A DNA stretch of 64,000 bases from Bernardetia sp. (GCA_020630575.1 JAHDBD010000002.1:186001-250000), one strand, 5' to 3'; counted from the first letter of the stretch, positions 17,401-25,530 are shown. The notes: generated by a model not told the origin, from the letters alone. A program made the numbers and translations.

Positions 17401-18587
17401 TTTACAATCCACAATTACAACGCATTGAGTTTTCTGGTTTTATAGAGAATGATGAAGAAATGCCTTTTCATTATGATAGATTAGAGGAAGCTGAAAGTAA
17501 AGCTGTCATTTGTTTCACACAGCAAAAAGAACTTATCGAAAATAATTTTCTAGCACATTTACAAAAAATTCAAGAAGAAAAAGGAGAAGAGTTTATTACT
17601 AAAGTAGGACAAATTCCTCAATCTTTTGTTTATCTTCCTTTGTTTGTGGAGCAAAAACCAGTTGGAGTAATTACGGTTCAGAGCTTAGAAAAAAATGCCT
17701 ATGGCGAACAACAACTTACCATTCTAAGAACACTTGCAGCCTATACATCAATTGCTTTAGACAATGTTTCTGCTTATCAAATGATTGAAGAAAAGAATCG
17801 TAATATTACTGATTCTATTCGTTATGCAAATACTATTCAGGGTGCAGTTTTGCCTCATCAAAATGAATTTGCAAAATTATTTAAAGAACATTTTATACTC
17901 TACAATCCAAAAGACATCGTTTCAGGTGATTTTTATTGGTTAGCTCACAAAAAAGGTGTTACCTACTTGGCAGCTATTGACTGTACTGGACACGGAGTTC
18001 CAGGAGCATTTATGTCTATGATAGGACATTCTATTTTGACAGAAGTAATTAATGAAACTCCAAATGCTAATCCATCTCAAATTTTGGAAGACATGAATAA
18101 GCGTTTGGTAGCAGCTCTTCATCAAAATCAAGAATCAAATTCTGATGGAATGGATATGTGTTTATGTGCTTTTCATATTGCAGAATCAGAAAATAATTCA
18201 ACTGTAAAAATACAATATGCAGGAGCAAAGAGAGCTTTATATTATGCTTTACCACCATCACACTCTAGTACAGAAAAAACTGAATTGAAAATTGTAGCAG
18301 CTACTAGACGTTCTATTGGAGGAAAGCAGTATCTTGAAAAACCATTTGAAAACAACGAGTTTCAAGTTCCAAAAGGCTCTACTTTTTATCTTACTACCGA
18401 CGGTTATGTTGATCAAAATAATCCAAGTGGAGATAAAATAGGAACTCTCAAGTTTTTGAATATAATGAGTCAAATTTCAAATAAATCACTTGCTGAACAA
18501 CATTTATTTTTAGTAGATTATTTGGATAAATTTCAACAAACAACTAATCAGCGTGATGATATTACAATTATCGGAATTAGAGTTTAA
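14487..18587 (+). CDS. Two-component-propeller sensor with GAF and SpoIIE/PP2C phosphatase output
   Basis: 1366 residues, TTG start. A membrane/signal segment (about 22-40) is followed by a periplasmic propeller of Reg_prop-type repeats (about 40-690; e.g. LTQDSRGVIYIGNGDGVLEF, DKNGNLWLGTF). A Y_Y_Y-type beta domain ends in FEITPPWYRMWW near 820, then one membrane helix (about 822-842). A long Gln/Glu-rich coiled coil (845-930), a GAF domain (about 930-1100) and a C-terminal SpoIIE/PP2C phosphatase (about 1125-1366) follow. The phosphatase shows DFYWLA, AIDCTGHGVPGAFMS and QRDDITIIGIRV. Such proteins pass an outside signal to a serine phosphatase that usually controls an anti-sigma-antagonist (STAS) switch. 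STAS-like proteins occur elsewhere in this window, though a link is only conjecture. A terminator follows at 18615-18656. Confidence 0.9.
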   Translation: MKKLFSSFTINHIKNNFKSKHIVFSYLFFLCFLIYIPSKAQVGKPFIHNYSSKVYKAHVQNWSLTQDSRGVIYIGNGDGVLEFDGNNWRIIPITKGKGTSFSMFYPNFAEEQKNKVYVGSTNEFGYLSPNQKGYLEYQSLSDSLDSIPQFDRILKIVQQKTETNNELIFYALSLRKFFVLEDNGKNIKIDTISYNAYQVIFDINQRAYFWDFNKGVQKLENKKFSPISANSFYQNHIIDFVLKENENSYLIYAREYTRAEDRRITVINRKLYRISSSKFETSEPQDISEEYPEFLSFLQETKYTYGVYNKVVRLPSNKIAVLDTRSGIYILDEKGILQQKIVEETGLLTNAIYDMIVTDKGNLFVAMNKGVAHVETASPISFWDKNSGLDGVVEAIHYFEGKTYVATHQGLYYLDGDKAKRIKGDTPFDTQTWAFTRFTPVSKDGTPQKEQILVSDNYGLHQITDSTAKRVFINRDNIFDFYQSEKNPNRIFLLTGNGVNAIRYENGKWTNEGRIKDLNDDVRMMAEDKNGNLWLGTFRNGAIKIPYYENPEEITADKIKYYKEEQGFLSLKNVLVYPFKDEIIFATETGLYKYDETTDKMISAPELEGTTLTDKSRDIFSFTEASNGDLWYAGLQSATGAIGIAKKQADGSYQLYETPFKKIPEMMVLAHYLAPDGTMWFGGSEGVFRYDPKADTDYYKARNILIRKVQIGKDSVIYGGFAQKYLTNKNPSYQVISLDEDLSYEFNSLTFEFALPDFGEGKNNYRYRLKGFNEQWSEWTADSKAIYTNLFEGKYTFEVEGKNGYEQVSNIAGYSFEITPPWYRMWWAYIVYSIFAIALVWLVVKWNTRRLEKEKANLESIVQQRTAEIQQQKEEIEQQANNVMLANAEINQQKEEIEAQAESLREANLSITEQNEEIYLQKEEVEKSYKNIQILSEIGQKITQILNQKDLVKTVYSNVNALMPAEFFGIGLYNPQLQRIEFSGFIENDEEMPFHYDRLEEAESKAVICFTQQKELIENNFLAHLQKIQEEKGEEFITKVGQIPQSFVYLPLFVEQKPVGVITVQSLEKNAYGEQQLTILRTLAAYTSIALDNVSAYQMIEEKNRNITDSIRYANTIQGAVLPHQNEFAKLFKEHFILYNPKDIVSGDFYWLAHKKGVTYLAAIDCTGHGVPGAFMSMIGHSILTEVINETPNANPSQILEDMNKRLVAALHQNQESNSDGMDMCLCAFHIAESENNSTVKIQYAGAKRALYYALPPSHSSTEKTELKIVAATRRSIGGKQYLEKPFENNEFQVPKGSTFYLTTDGYVDQNNPSGDKIGTLKFLNIMSQISNKSLAEQHLFLVDYLDKFQQTTNQRDDITIIGIRV

Positions 18588-18614
18588 GGCATAAACTAAA
18601 ATTAAGGTATAAAC

Positions 18615-18656
18615 TAAAAAACGAGTTAGATAATTTATTATCCAACTCGTTTTTTA
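18615..18656. terminator. Bidirectional rho-independent terminator
   Basis: Arms AAAAACGAGTT and AACTCGTTTTTT enclose a second inner palindrome (GATAATTTATTATC). It separates the stop at 18587 on the plus strand from the stop at 18678 on the minus strand, with A-run and T-run tails usable in both directions. Confidence 0.85.
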
Positions 18657-18677
18657 GTGTTTCTTGCTATTTTAAAA

Positions 18678-18986
18678 CTAATTTTTTATCCAGTGTATAA
18701 GTTCTTCTTCTATTTTTTCAACTAAACTCAAATCGGTTTTTGCAATTGTGATAAAAAACTGGTTTCCTTCTATCACTCCTGTTATTTCTAAAATATCTTC
18801 TAATTTTAATTTGAAAGAATCTTTTGCTAAAGGAGAAAACGAAGAAAAATTTTGAATTTCTAAATAACCATAATCTTCTAATTGATGCAATAATTTTTTA
18901 TCAATCAATTTAGAAAGTGTATAGCAATTTCGTATAAATCTACGACAGTTTTTGATTTGTTTTATTTCGAAATAAGTGTTCATCAA
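18678..18986 (-). CDS. Hypothetical protein, 102 residues
   Basis: A small soluble protein with no signal peptide. An N-terminal helical part (FEIKQIKNCRRFIRNCYTLSKLIDKKLLHQLEDYG) leads into a beta-rich part (LEDILEITGVIEGNQFFITIAK) and a final helix (LVEKIEEELIHWI). I recognise no family. It lies 30 bases downstream of the V4R-like gene on the same strand and is probably the last gene of that operon. Confidence 0.6.
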   Translation of the reverse strand: MMNTYFEIKQIKNCRRFIRNCYTLSKLIDKKLLHQLEDYGYLEIQNFSSFSPLAKDSFKLKLEDILEITGVIEGNQFFITIAKTDLSLVEKIEEELIHWIKN

Positions 18987-19016
18987 AATAATAAAACTAA
19001 TTTGAGTTTGTAAGTC

Positions 19017-20321
19017 TTAAATTGCAATTGAGGATACTGTAATTTGGTCAAACTGACTGTGTTCTTTTACTCTGCAAATATGTTTTTGGGCTTGGAACAA
19101 AGAAGATTTTTGAATCAATTTTTTATACTCACTTTCATCTAACGTGATAAAGTCTTCTGTTAGAGAGGTGTTATATACCAAATTCATAATTCCTGCTATT
19201 CCTCCAGAGGCTAAAAAAGAAATTGGTAAATCAGTATGACTATCAAAATGAGCTAGATAATTATTTGGTTCATATCCACTCACAATTTTCATTTTGAGTT
19301 TTTGATTAGGTTCTAATTCTTCTATTTCCCAAAATCCCCAACCAAAAGCATTAACAACAGCTGTTATTCCGTGTACCCAATCTTCTTTTTTACCAATCAT
19401 TGGCTTTATCATAGCATTCCATTCTGTTGATTGCATTACGCCACCAAAGGTATTATAAGCACAAACATGACCAGCTTCTGTGAGAAGTTCTGCTGCCAAA
19501 GGAAGACCATCTTTGCCCATTTCATCTTCAAAAAGGCGTAATAATTTATAAGAAATTAAACAGTAGTAATTGGCATACATACGAGTAAGCAAAACTCCGA
19601 AAGCATCAATTAAGCCTGTTTGAGAATCTCCCTGCAAATCCATATTTGTAAGAGCTTGTCTTATTCCCTCATAATCAATGGTTGTATTTGATGGTTGTTT
19701 GAGCTGATAGGTTTGATATTTGCCTTCTTGTGGAGAAGGAACTAAATCAGTATGATTTTCATCTTCTATATTATTTTTTCTAAAAAACACTTCAAAACTA
19801 CTTTTTGTGTCTCCTTGAGAAATACATTCTTTTTGTTCTGTACAAAGAGTTCCTAAAGGCAAATCAAAAATAGCTTCTGTCGCACCTGCTATATAACCAG
19901 CAGCAAAAAAAGCAACTCCTTTTTTATTCTTTTCACGAAGACCAAATTTAGTTTTCCAGCCAATTCCATAATGTTCGAAAGGAGCAATTACTTCCCCCCC
20001 TTCTTTTGTGAGATTTGTTAAATCAATTATTCCAAAGCCACAAAAACGAAAATAATCCTGACAAATATATTTTTTATCTTCTATTGATAAATCTTGATTT
20101 TCTGTTTCCTTAAAAAAATTAGAAAACTGGGTATAAACAATTTCTTGTGCGCTGTCTGAAAGCATTGGATAAACATTTAAATAAGAGCTAGTATCTTCAA
20201 TGACAGCTTGTAAATAAACATTGTAATGATGACAATGAAAAATCATTGGTTCACCAGCAGCGATATAGGCATTTCTATCATATTGATAGTTTCCTCGCAA
20301 AAGTTGGGTCGTCTGTTGCAT
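19017..20321 (-). CDS. Tandem V4R-like (hydrocarbon-binding-fold) protein
   Basis: 434 residues, cytoplasmic. Two similar halves are visible. The first ends GYIAGATEAIFDLPLGTL followed by CTEQKECISQGDTKSSFEVF, which matches the V4R pattern (G-x3-G, then E-C, a G-D pair and an aromatic strand). The second contains MYANYYCLISYKLL and ASGGIAGIMNLVYN in the same places. V4R domains bind small or hydrophobic ligands and often sit in sensory proteins. The Cys-rich features of the first half (CHH, Cys pair) may bind a metal, but this is not certain. It is preceded by a 111-residue unknown and followed by a 102-residue unknown on the same strand, suggesting a three-gene operon. No catalytic motif is seen. 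Confidence 0.5.
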   Translation of the reverse strand: MQQTTQLLRGNYQYDRNAYIAAGEPMIFHCHHYNVYLQAVIEDTSSYLNVYPMLSDSAQEIVYTQFSNFFKETENQDLSIEDKKYICQDYFRFCGFGIIDLTNLTKEGGEVIAPFEHYGIGWKTKFGLREKNKKGVAFFAAGYIAGATEAIFDLPLGTLCTEQKECISQGDTKSSFEVFFRKNNIEDENHTDLVPSPQEGKYQTYQLKQPSNTTIDYEGIRQALTNMDLQGDSQTGLIDAFGVLLTRMYANYYCLISYKLLRLFEDEMGKDGLPLAAELLTEAGHVCAYNTFGGVMQSTEWNAMIKPMIGKKEDWVHGITAVVNAFGWGFWEIEELEPNQKLKMKIVSGYEPNNYLAHFDSHTDLPISFLASGGIAGIMNLVYNTSLTEDFITLDESEYKKLIQKSSLFQAQKHICRVKEHSQFDQITVSSIAI

Positions 20322-20358
20322 AAATTTTATAAATGAATAAAAGGGGAATAATAATTAT

Positions 20359-20694
20359 CTATATTAAATCATCTAAATTAGTTGAATTATCTTTAAAGAG
20401 GTCTTCTTCTTGACTTTGATTTGATTTATTTTGTAAATCAGTATCAGAAGCTAAATTTATTTTTTGATTAGAATTCCTAAAAAAATCTCTTGAAAGTTCT
20501 AATTTATAGGTATCAAAAAGAGCTTCAGATATTTTTTCTAAAAGTGTAGACGAAAGTTTACTATCATCTTTTATAGTATGAAAAAAGAAACCTTCCTTTT
20601 TGAATTCGGGTAAGAGTTTGAATAAAATACGTTGCCAAGCAAATGGACTAGCATTGATATTTATCCACGATTTAACAGTTGCTACTTCTTGCAT
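20359..20694 (-). CDS. Hypothetical protein, 111 residues
   Basis: A soluble protein with a folded first two thirds (WININASPFAWQRILFKLLP, then EALFDTYKLELSRDFF) and a polar, probably disordered Asn/Gln/Ser/Asp tail. No domain is recognised. It is 37 bases upstream of the V4R-like gene on the same strand and looks like the first gene of that operon. Confidence 0.55.
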   Translation of the reverse strand: MQEVATVKSWININASPFAWQRILFKLLPEFKKEGFFFHTIKDDSKLSSTLLEKISEALFDTYKLELSRDFFRNSNQKINLASDTDLQNKSNQSQEEDLFKDNSTNLDDLI

Positions 20695-21015
20695 AAGTGA
20701 TTTGAAAAAGGGTAGAAAATATTTTTTACTGAAAAATAAATTTTAATTTGCAACAAAGGGACATAAGAAATTTACAATTATAATTAACTAATTTTTAGAT
20801 TAAAAAGCAAATAATATTCTATGAAATAAGTATTTTAAGCGACTAAAATTAGATAACAATCTTCTTTTTTTGAAAGCTATTTTATATATATTCAGTATGG
20901 TTTAAAGGTAATTCTATATTTTATCCTTTGTGTCTTTGTAATTGGTAAACAAAACCCTTAAATTTCTGCTACTTTAAAAAATAATACCAAAAAACTAAAA
21001 CAATAATTAGTAAAT
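20695..21015. other. Intergenic region between divergent V4R-like operon and murA
   Basis: 321 AT-rich bases between divergent genes, so promoters for both must lie here. I see no full TTTG-N19-TAnnTTTG match. A piece CCTTTGTGTCTTTGTAATTG at 20930-20949 looks like the widespread short intergenic repeats based on TTTGTGTCTTTGTG. No open frame of note. Confidence 0.4.
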
Positions 21016-22344
21016 ATGACAAAATTAAAAGAATCTGTAACCTTTGAAGTAGAAGGAGGAACACCACTAAAAGGAGAAATTACACCCCAAGGCGCAAAAA
21101 ATGAAGCCTTACAAATTCTGTGTGCTGTTTTATTGACTGCCGAACCTGTCATAGTCAATAATATTCCCCTAATTCGTGATGTATTAAAACTTATTGACTT
21201 ATTAGGACATTTAGGAGTAGAAACTGAAAAATTAAGTGACCATTCCTATAAATTTGAAGCAAAAAACATAGATTTAGATTTTTTATACAGCCCAGATTTT
21301 ATAAAACAAGGAGGAGCTTTGCGTGGCTCTGTCATGATTATGGGACCTTTATTGGCTCGTTTTGGAAAATGTCGTTTAGGGCAACCAGGGGGAGATAAAA
21401 TTGGAAGGCGAAGATTAGATACACACTTTAGAGGGTTTGAAGAATTGGGAGCAAGATTTAGTTATGATGCTGAAAACAAATATTATAATGTTGATGCGAC
21501 TGACTTAAAAGGAAAATATATTTTATTAGAAGAGGCTTCTGTAACAGGAACAGCAAATATATTGATGGCTGCTGTGCTTGCAAAAGGAAAAACTACACTT
21601 TATAATGCAGCTTGCGAACCTTATATTCAGCAGCTTTGTGATATGCTTTGCAGAATGGGTGCAAAAATAGAAGGAATTGGCTCAAATCTTTTGACTATTG
21701 AAGGAGTTGAAAAATTAGGAGGAACAGAGCATACAATGCTTCCTGATATGATAGAAATAGGCAGTTTTATTGGACTTGCTGCCCTGACAGCCTCTGAAAT
21801 TCGCATCAAAAATGCTCGCATAGACAAACTGGGTTGCATTCCAGATACATTTAAAAAACTAGGAATTCATCTCATTTTTGAGAATGATGATATTATTATT
21901 CCTGCACAAGAACATTATCATATAGATTCTTATATTGATGGCTCTATTCTGACAATTGCAGATGCACCTTGGCCAGGTTTTACACCTGATTTGATTTCCA
22001 TTGTTTTGGTAGTGGCTACACAAGCACATGGAACGCTTATGATTCATCAAAAAATGTTTGAAAGTCGTTTGTTTTTTGTAGATAAATTGATTGATATGGG
22101 AGCAAAAATAATCTTATGTGACCCACATCGTGCTACTGTTTTAGGACTTGGAAGGCAACAAGATTTGAGAGGAATTCCGATGACATCACCAGATATTCGT
22201 GCAGGTGTGTCGCTTCTTTTGGCTGCTCTTTCGGCACAAGGTAAAAGTGTTATTCATAGCGCAGAACAAATAGATAGAGGTTATCAGTTTATTGATAAGC
22301 GTTTGAATGCTTTAGGAGCAAAAATTAAACGTATTGAAGAATAA
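21016..22344 (+). CDS. murA: UDP-N-acetylglucosamine 1-carboxyvinyltransferase
   Basis: 442 residues, a normal length for MurA, which transfers enolpyruvate from PEP to UDP-GlcNAc in the first committed step of peptidoglycan synthesis. Family features include the N-terminal GGTPLKGEITPQGAKNEALQ with the catalytic Lys, LRGSVMIMGPLLARFG, and the C-terminal RAGVSLLLAALSAQG and EQIDRGY. In the active-site loop, QPGGDKIGRRRLDTH, an Asp (residue 127) replaces the Cys that fosfomycin alkylates (Cys115 of E. coli). Enzymes with Asp here stay active and resist fosfomycin. A membrane-protein gene starts 37 bases downstream, probably in the same transcript. Confidence 0.97.
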   Translation: MTKLKESVTFEVEGGTPLKGEITPQGAKNEALQILCAVLLTAEPVIVNNIPLIRDVLKLIDLLGHLGVETEKLSDHSYKFEAKNIDLDFLYSPDFIKQGGALRGSVMIMGPLLARFGKCRLGQPGGDKIGRRRLDTHFRGFEELGARFSYDAENKYYNVDATDLKGKYILLEEASVTGTANILMAAVLAKGKTTLYNAACEPYIQQLCDMLCRMGAKIEGIGSNLLTIEGVEKLGGTEHTMLPDMIEIGSFIGLAALTASEIRIKNARIDKLGCIPDTFKKLGIHLIFENDDIIIPAQEHYHIDSYIDGSILTIADAPWPGFTPDLISIVLVVATQAHGTLMIHQKMFESRLFFVDKLIDMGAKIILCDPHRATVLGLGRQQDLRGIPMTSPDIRAGVSLLLAALSAQGKSVIHSAEQIDRGYQFIDKRLNALGAKIKRIEE

Positions 22345-22381
22345 TTTTTTTAAACAATTGACTTAAAACGAACAAAGAAAA

Positions 22382-23806
22382 ATGATTCTATTCGAAAAAC
22401 CATCTGTATTAAACTTGAAAATCATTTTTCTTTTTTTGTGTATTTTACCTTTTTTTATTTTAGCATTCTTTGTACATCCAGTAGCTGATGAATATGGCTA
22501 TTCTATTAACACAGCATCAATGAGTATGTGGGAGTTTTGTTACTCTACTTATGTAGGTTGGTCAGGACGTTTTTTCTCTATTTTCATGTCCTATATTTTT
22601 CTAAAAATGATAATATACTGGCAAGGGTTTTATCAAATTTTTGTGTTTTTAATACTTATAATTATTTTTATGAGTTATTACTGGATCATAAACAAGCTTA
22701 ACTTCACAAATTCTGTCAAAGAAAAATTACTCCTTACAAATAGTTTTTTCTTGCTTTATATGTATGGACTGCCTACTCAGGCAGAAGGTTTTTATTGGTT
22801 TATTTGCGCTTTAAATTATATTTTAGTAAATTCTTTTCTTATTTTTTTAATAGGTTTTTTATGTGATAGAGAGTATAACATTCAGAATCAAAAATCTATT
22901 TCACAAAACCTAATTATCTTTTTTTTTACATTTGCACTCTGTGGAAGTGTCGAGATTATGTCTGCTGTTGTTGTTGGTTTGATAGCTGTAATTTGGATTA
23001 CTAAATTTGTTACTATTAAAAAAATAGATAAATTCTATAGCTTATTATTTCTTTTTGCTCTTGTCTGCTTTTGTTTTTCCATTTTTGCAGCAGGAAATTC
23101 TGTAAGAGCTTCTAGCTTTTCGGGTCTATCTAACCCGCTACTTATTCTACCCAAACTTATTCCTAATTCATTAAACTATATCTTTTATTGGTTTTTCGAA
23201 ACACCTGTTTTAGTTTTTACTTTATTTTATCTTCCCTTTGCTCAAAAAATTGTTACAAAAACTTCTTTTGAATTTGTTTTCAAAGTAAATCCTTTTTTGG
23301 CTTTACTTGTTTGGATAGGAGTTATTTTTGGGAGTTTTTCTATTGGTTATATTTCTATTGGTGGTGAGCTTCCAATGCGTGCCAATAATATTATTTATTT
23401 TCTGTTTTTAATGGGTTGGTTTTATGTAGTAAGTGTTTTGGTTTGTTTTTATTCTAATGAAGATTCTAGTAAAAACCTTGACTTTTCCATTTTCTCAAAG
23501 CCTTCTGTTTTCACAAAACTGATTGCACCTTTAGTTATTTTTATGTTTTTGTATAAAGAAAACAATCCAATTCGAGTAGCTTATTCAGATATTTTGAAGG
23601 GAAGAGCCTATAATTATGCTATGCAATTAGATGATAGAAAAACGCTATTATTAAACTGTAAATCAGATACTTGCATTGTTCCTTTTATCAAAAATCCTCC
23701 ACATATAATTTATGAGCCTACACTAGATTTAACAACTGATCCAAATGATTGGAAAAATAAATCACAAGCTACTTATTTTGGTGTGAAGGCTATAAAAGTA
23801 GAATGA
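22382..23806 (+). CDS. DUF6056-like multi-pass membrane protein
   Basis: 474 residues with about ten hydrophobic helices, so an inner-membrane protein. Near the first extracytoplasmic loop it reads HPVADEYGYSI and YVGWSGRFFS, which fits the acidic D-E/D-D plus W-x-GR pattern of DUF6056 proteins. These are related in layout to GT-C-type membrane glycosyltransferases. A glycosyl-transfer role using a lipid-linked sugar is therefore possible, but nothing in the sequence proves it. It follows murA closely and ends in the hairpin at 23805-23845. Confidence 0.65.
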   Translation: MILFEKPSVLNLKIIFLFLCILPFFILAFFVHPVADEYGYSINTASMSMWEFCYSTYVGWSGRFFSIFMSYIFLKMIIYWQGFYQIFVFLILIIIFMSYYWIINKLNFTNSVKEKLLLTNSFFLLYMYGLPTQAEGFYWFICALNYILVNSFLIFLIGFLCDREYNIQNQKSISQNLIIFFFTFALCGSVEIMSAVVVGLIAVIWITKFVTIKKIDKFYSLLFLFALVCFCFSIFAAGNSVRASSFSGLSNPLLILPKLIPNSLNYIFYWFFETPVLVFTLFYLPFAQKIVTKTSFEFVFKVNPFLALLVWIGVIFGSFSIGYISIGGELPMRANNIIYFLFLMGWFYVVSVLVCFYSNEDSSKNLDFSIFSKPSVFTKLIAPLVIFMFLYKENNPIRVAYSDILKGRAYNYAMQLDDRKTLLLNCKSDTCIVPFIKNPPHIIYEPTLDLTTDPNDWKNKSQATYFGVKAIKVE

Positions 23807-23845
23807 TTGTCAAATAGTTCACTTTGAGCAAGCTATTCGACAATC
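23805..23845. terminator. Bidirectional hairpin between convergent genes
   Basis: Left arm GATTGTCAAATAG (23805-23817) and right arm CTATTCGACAATC (23833-23845) pair with one mismatch. The centre GTTCACTTTGAGCAAGC resembles that of the hairpin at 4145-4181. The stem begins within the stop codon of the upstream gene and precedes the converging stop at 23852. Confidence 0.75.
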
Positions 23846-23851
23846 AAAACC

Positions 23852-24604
23852 TTATAAAAATTCTTTTATAAAATCGCTATACGCATCTTTCATTTCTAAA
23901 TCCATATCAACATATAACTTCCTTCTTTCTGTCAATTTTATTTCTTTAGTAATCGGATTTATACCTCTTTTTTGATAGTCTTTCCAATAGATTCCAATTC
24001 CTCTTTTTTGCCAACTTGGTAAATCATTGAAATTTATGCCATAATTAAAGAGAAGTTCATTTTTCTCAGCTACTGAAACAGTTTCAAGACTTTGAGTTGC
24101 TTTTTTGGCTGTAAATCCATCTTTCCTCAATGTCCAATAACAGTGAGCATTGAGCGCATTTCTGAAAGCATCTTCATTGCGCCAACGAAAATAATCTACA
24201 ACATCTTCTTTAGTCGGAAGTTGAGAAATACGACAATCAAAAGCAGCTAGGTCATTTAATAAAAGTGAAAATTTGGCACTCGCTTCTCCTGCAAGTATAG
24301 AATTATACTTTCTAGTTTTTCTACCAAAAGCTGTTTCATTTTGATTGAAAAGCAATGAAATCTCATCACTTTCTGTATATCCATAAATGACATTGAAACC
24401 TACATTCATTAAGTGTTTTACCGTTTCTACCATAGCATCTCTAAAACGAGTATCAAATGGAGCTTCAAAATTATGTTTTTGCTTAGTTAAGGTCGTAAAG
24501 TTTCTGCCATCAATTCTGGCAACCATATAAATTTTGGGAAGTACGCATATATCACAATTGGTTTCATAGATTCGCATACGTTTATCTAAATCATCAAATT
24601 TCAT
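23852..24604 (-). CDS. tRNA(His) guanylyltransferase family protein (Thg1-like)
   Basis: 250 residues with the palm signature of Thg1. ARIDGRNFT supplies the first metal-binding Asp (Asp32) and GYTESDEIS supplies the second carboxylates (Asp80, Glu81). A segment YNSILAGEASAKFS and a WRNEDAFRNALNAHCYW region follow, as in family members. Thg1 enzymes add nucleotides in the 3'-5' direction; bacterial Thg1-like proteins mainly repair 5'-truncated tRNAs. The start overlaps the stop of an upstream P-loop kinase gene by 11 bases, so the two are translationally coupled. That suggests the kinase prepares or monitors an RNA end, which is an inference. Confidence 0.9.
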   Translation of the reverse strand: MKFDDLDKRMRIYETNCDICVLPKIYMVARIDGRNFTTLTKQKHNFEAPFDTRFRDAMVETVKHLMNVGFNVIYGYTESDEISLLFNQNETAFGRKTRKYNSILAGEASAKFSLLLNDLAAFDCRISQLPTKEDVVDYFRWRNEDAFRNALNAHCYWTLRKDGFTAKKATQSLETVSVAEKNELLFNYGINFNDLPSWQKRGIGIYWKDYQKRGINPITKEIKLTERRKLYVDMDLEMKDAYSDFIKEFL

Positions 24605-25040
24605 GTTTTTTCTTTTTAAGTTGAGAGTTTACTTCTTCTGTGTTGATTGTATATATTTCATCAAAACCCTCTTCATACGTAGGAAGTTCCATTTTTTTAT
24701 ACGTAGATAAAACCCCAACTTTGGCAATTTTTGCCTTGCCTTCCCTCAATTCATTTCTTTCTAAGGCTGTCTTTAATGTCGTTTCAAAATAAATTCCGAT
24801 AATTTTAAATCCTCTTTTCTTTAATTTTTGAATATATTTTGAACGTTGTTCTTGTGTTGGATTTGTATTATTGATAACCAAACGCTGTTGAAACTCTAAG
24901 CAAAAATCTAATAATTTAGACTCTTTATTTCTTGTATTGAGTAAATCCAAGCTAATTCTCAAATGAGAATTAAAATATTTTTTTTTATAAAAAGTTGATT
25001 TTCCACTCCCTTGTAATCCTATAAAAAGTATTGCTTCCAT
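24594..25040 (-). CDS. P-loop kinase (polynucleotide-kinase-like), partner of Thg1
   Basis: 148 residues from the ATG at 25040. The frame stays open upstream to 25109, but the family fold begins at MEAILFIGLQGSGKSTF, with the Walker A GLQGSGKST at 8-16. Later features are SLDLLNTR, FEFQQR-like helix FCLEFQQRLVINNTNPT, and the lid region ERNELREGKAKI. This is the layout of small AAA/zeta-toxin/PNK-type kinases that phosphorylate nucleic acids or nucleotides. It overlaps the Thg1-like gene by 11 bases and follows a ferredoxin gene. A role in 5' RNA end processing is plausible from this coupling. Substrate is not determinable from sequence. Confidence 0.75.
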   Translation of the reverse strand: MEAILFIGLQGSGKSTFYKKKYFNSHLRISLDLLNTRNKESKLLDFCLEFQQRLVINNTNPTQEQRSKYIQKLKKRGFKIIGIYFETTLKTALERNELREGKAKIAKVGVLSTYKKMELPTYEEGFDEIYTINTEEVNSQLKKKKHEI

Positions 25041-25105
25041 TATTTTATTTTTTGAAAACAGGAAAAAGAAAGACTTTTCCCTACACTTTTTTTGCACAAA
25101 AAATA

Positions 25106-25453
25106 TCACGAATTATGCAGCCAATCCTTTTTCAATAACAGTTCTTCTTCTGTTTCGGGAAAATTCTCATCAGATACACAGCAATCAACAGGACAAACAA
25201 AAGCACATTGAGGCTCATCATGAAAACCATTGCATTCTGTACATTTTTCAGCAACGATATAATAAATAAAATCATCTAAAGGAGGAAATTCTGTATGTGC
25301 ATCTAAAATTCTTCCATCTTCAGTTTCTACTTGTTTTAGATCTGTTCCCTCTGCAAAAGACCAGTTTTGAGAACCTTCATAAATTGCATTATTCGGACAT
25401 TCTATTTGGCAAGCTCCACAATTTATACACGCATCTGTTATTTTTAATGCCAT
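25106..25453 (-). CDS. 2[4Fe-4S] ferredoxin
   Basis: 115 residues. The first cluster motif is C-x2-C-x2-C-x3-C (Cys9, 12, 15, 19 in ACINCGACQIECPNNAIY). The second, near the C-terminus, has the extended form CTECNGFHDEPQCAFVCPVDCC seen in YfhL-like ferredoxins. A 30-residue insert between them carries acidic residues. It is an electron carrier; the partner is not shown. It heads a minus-strand group with the P-loop kinase and Thg1-like genes and is divergent from an acetyltransferase gene. Confidence 0.92.
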   Translation of the reverse strand: MALKITDACINCGACQIECPNNAIYEGSQNWSFAEGTDLKQVETEDGRILDAHTEFPPLDDFIYYIVAEKCTECNGFHDEPQCAFVCPVDCCVSDENFPETEEELLLKKDWLHNS

Positions 25454-25530
25454 TTTATTTCTTTACTAATTTTAATATTTTTGGAACTACAAATTTAATC
25501 AAAATAGAATTCACTAAAAAACACTTTGCT

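Noticed and set aside
25297-25530. N-terminal extension of the acetyltransferase frame
   Set aside because: It runs through the ferredoxin gene on the opposite strand and does not look like GNAT sequence; the fold begins after the TTG at 25531.
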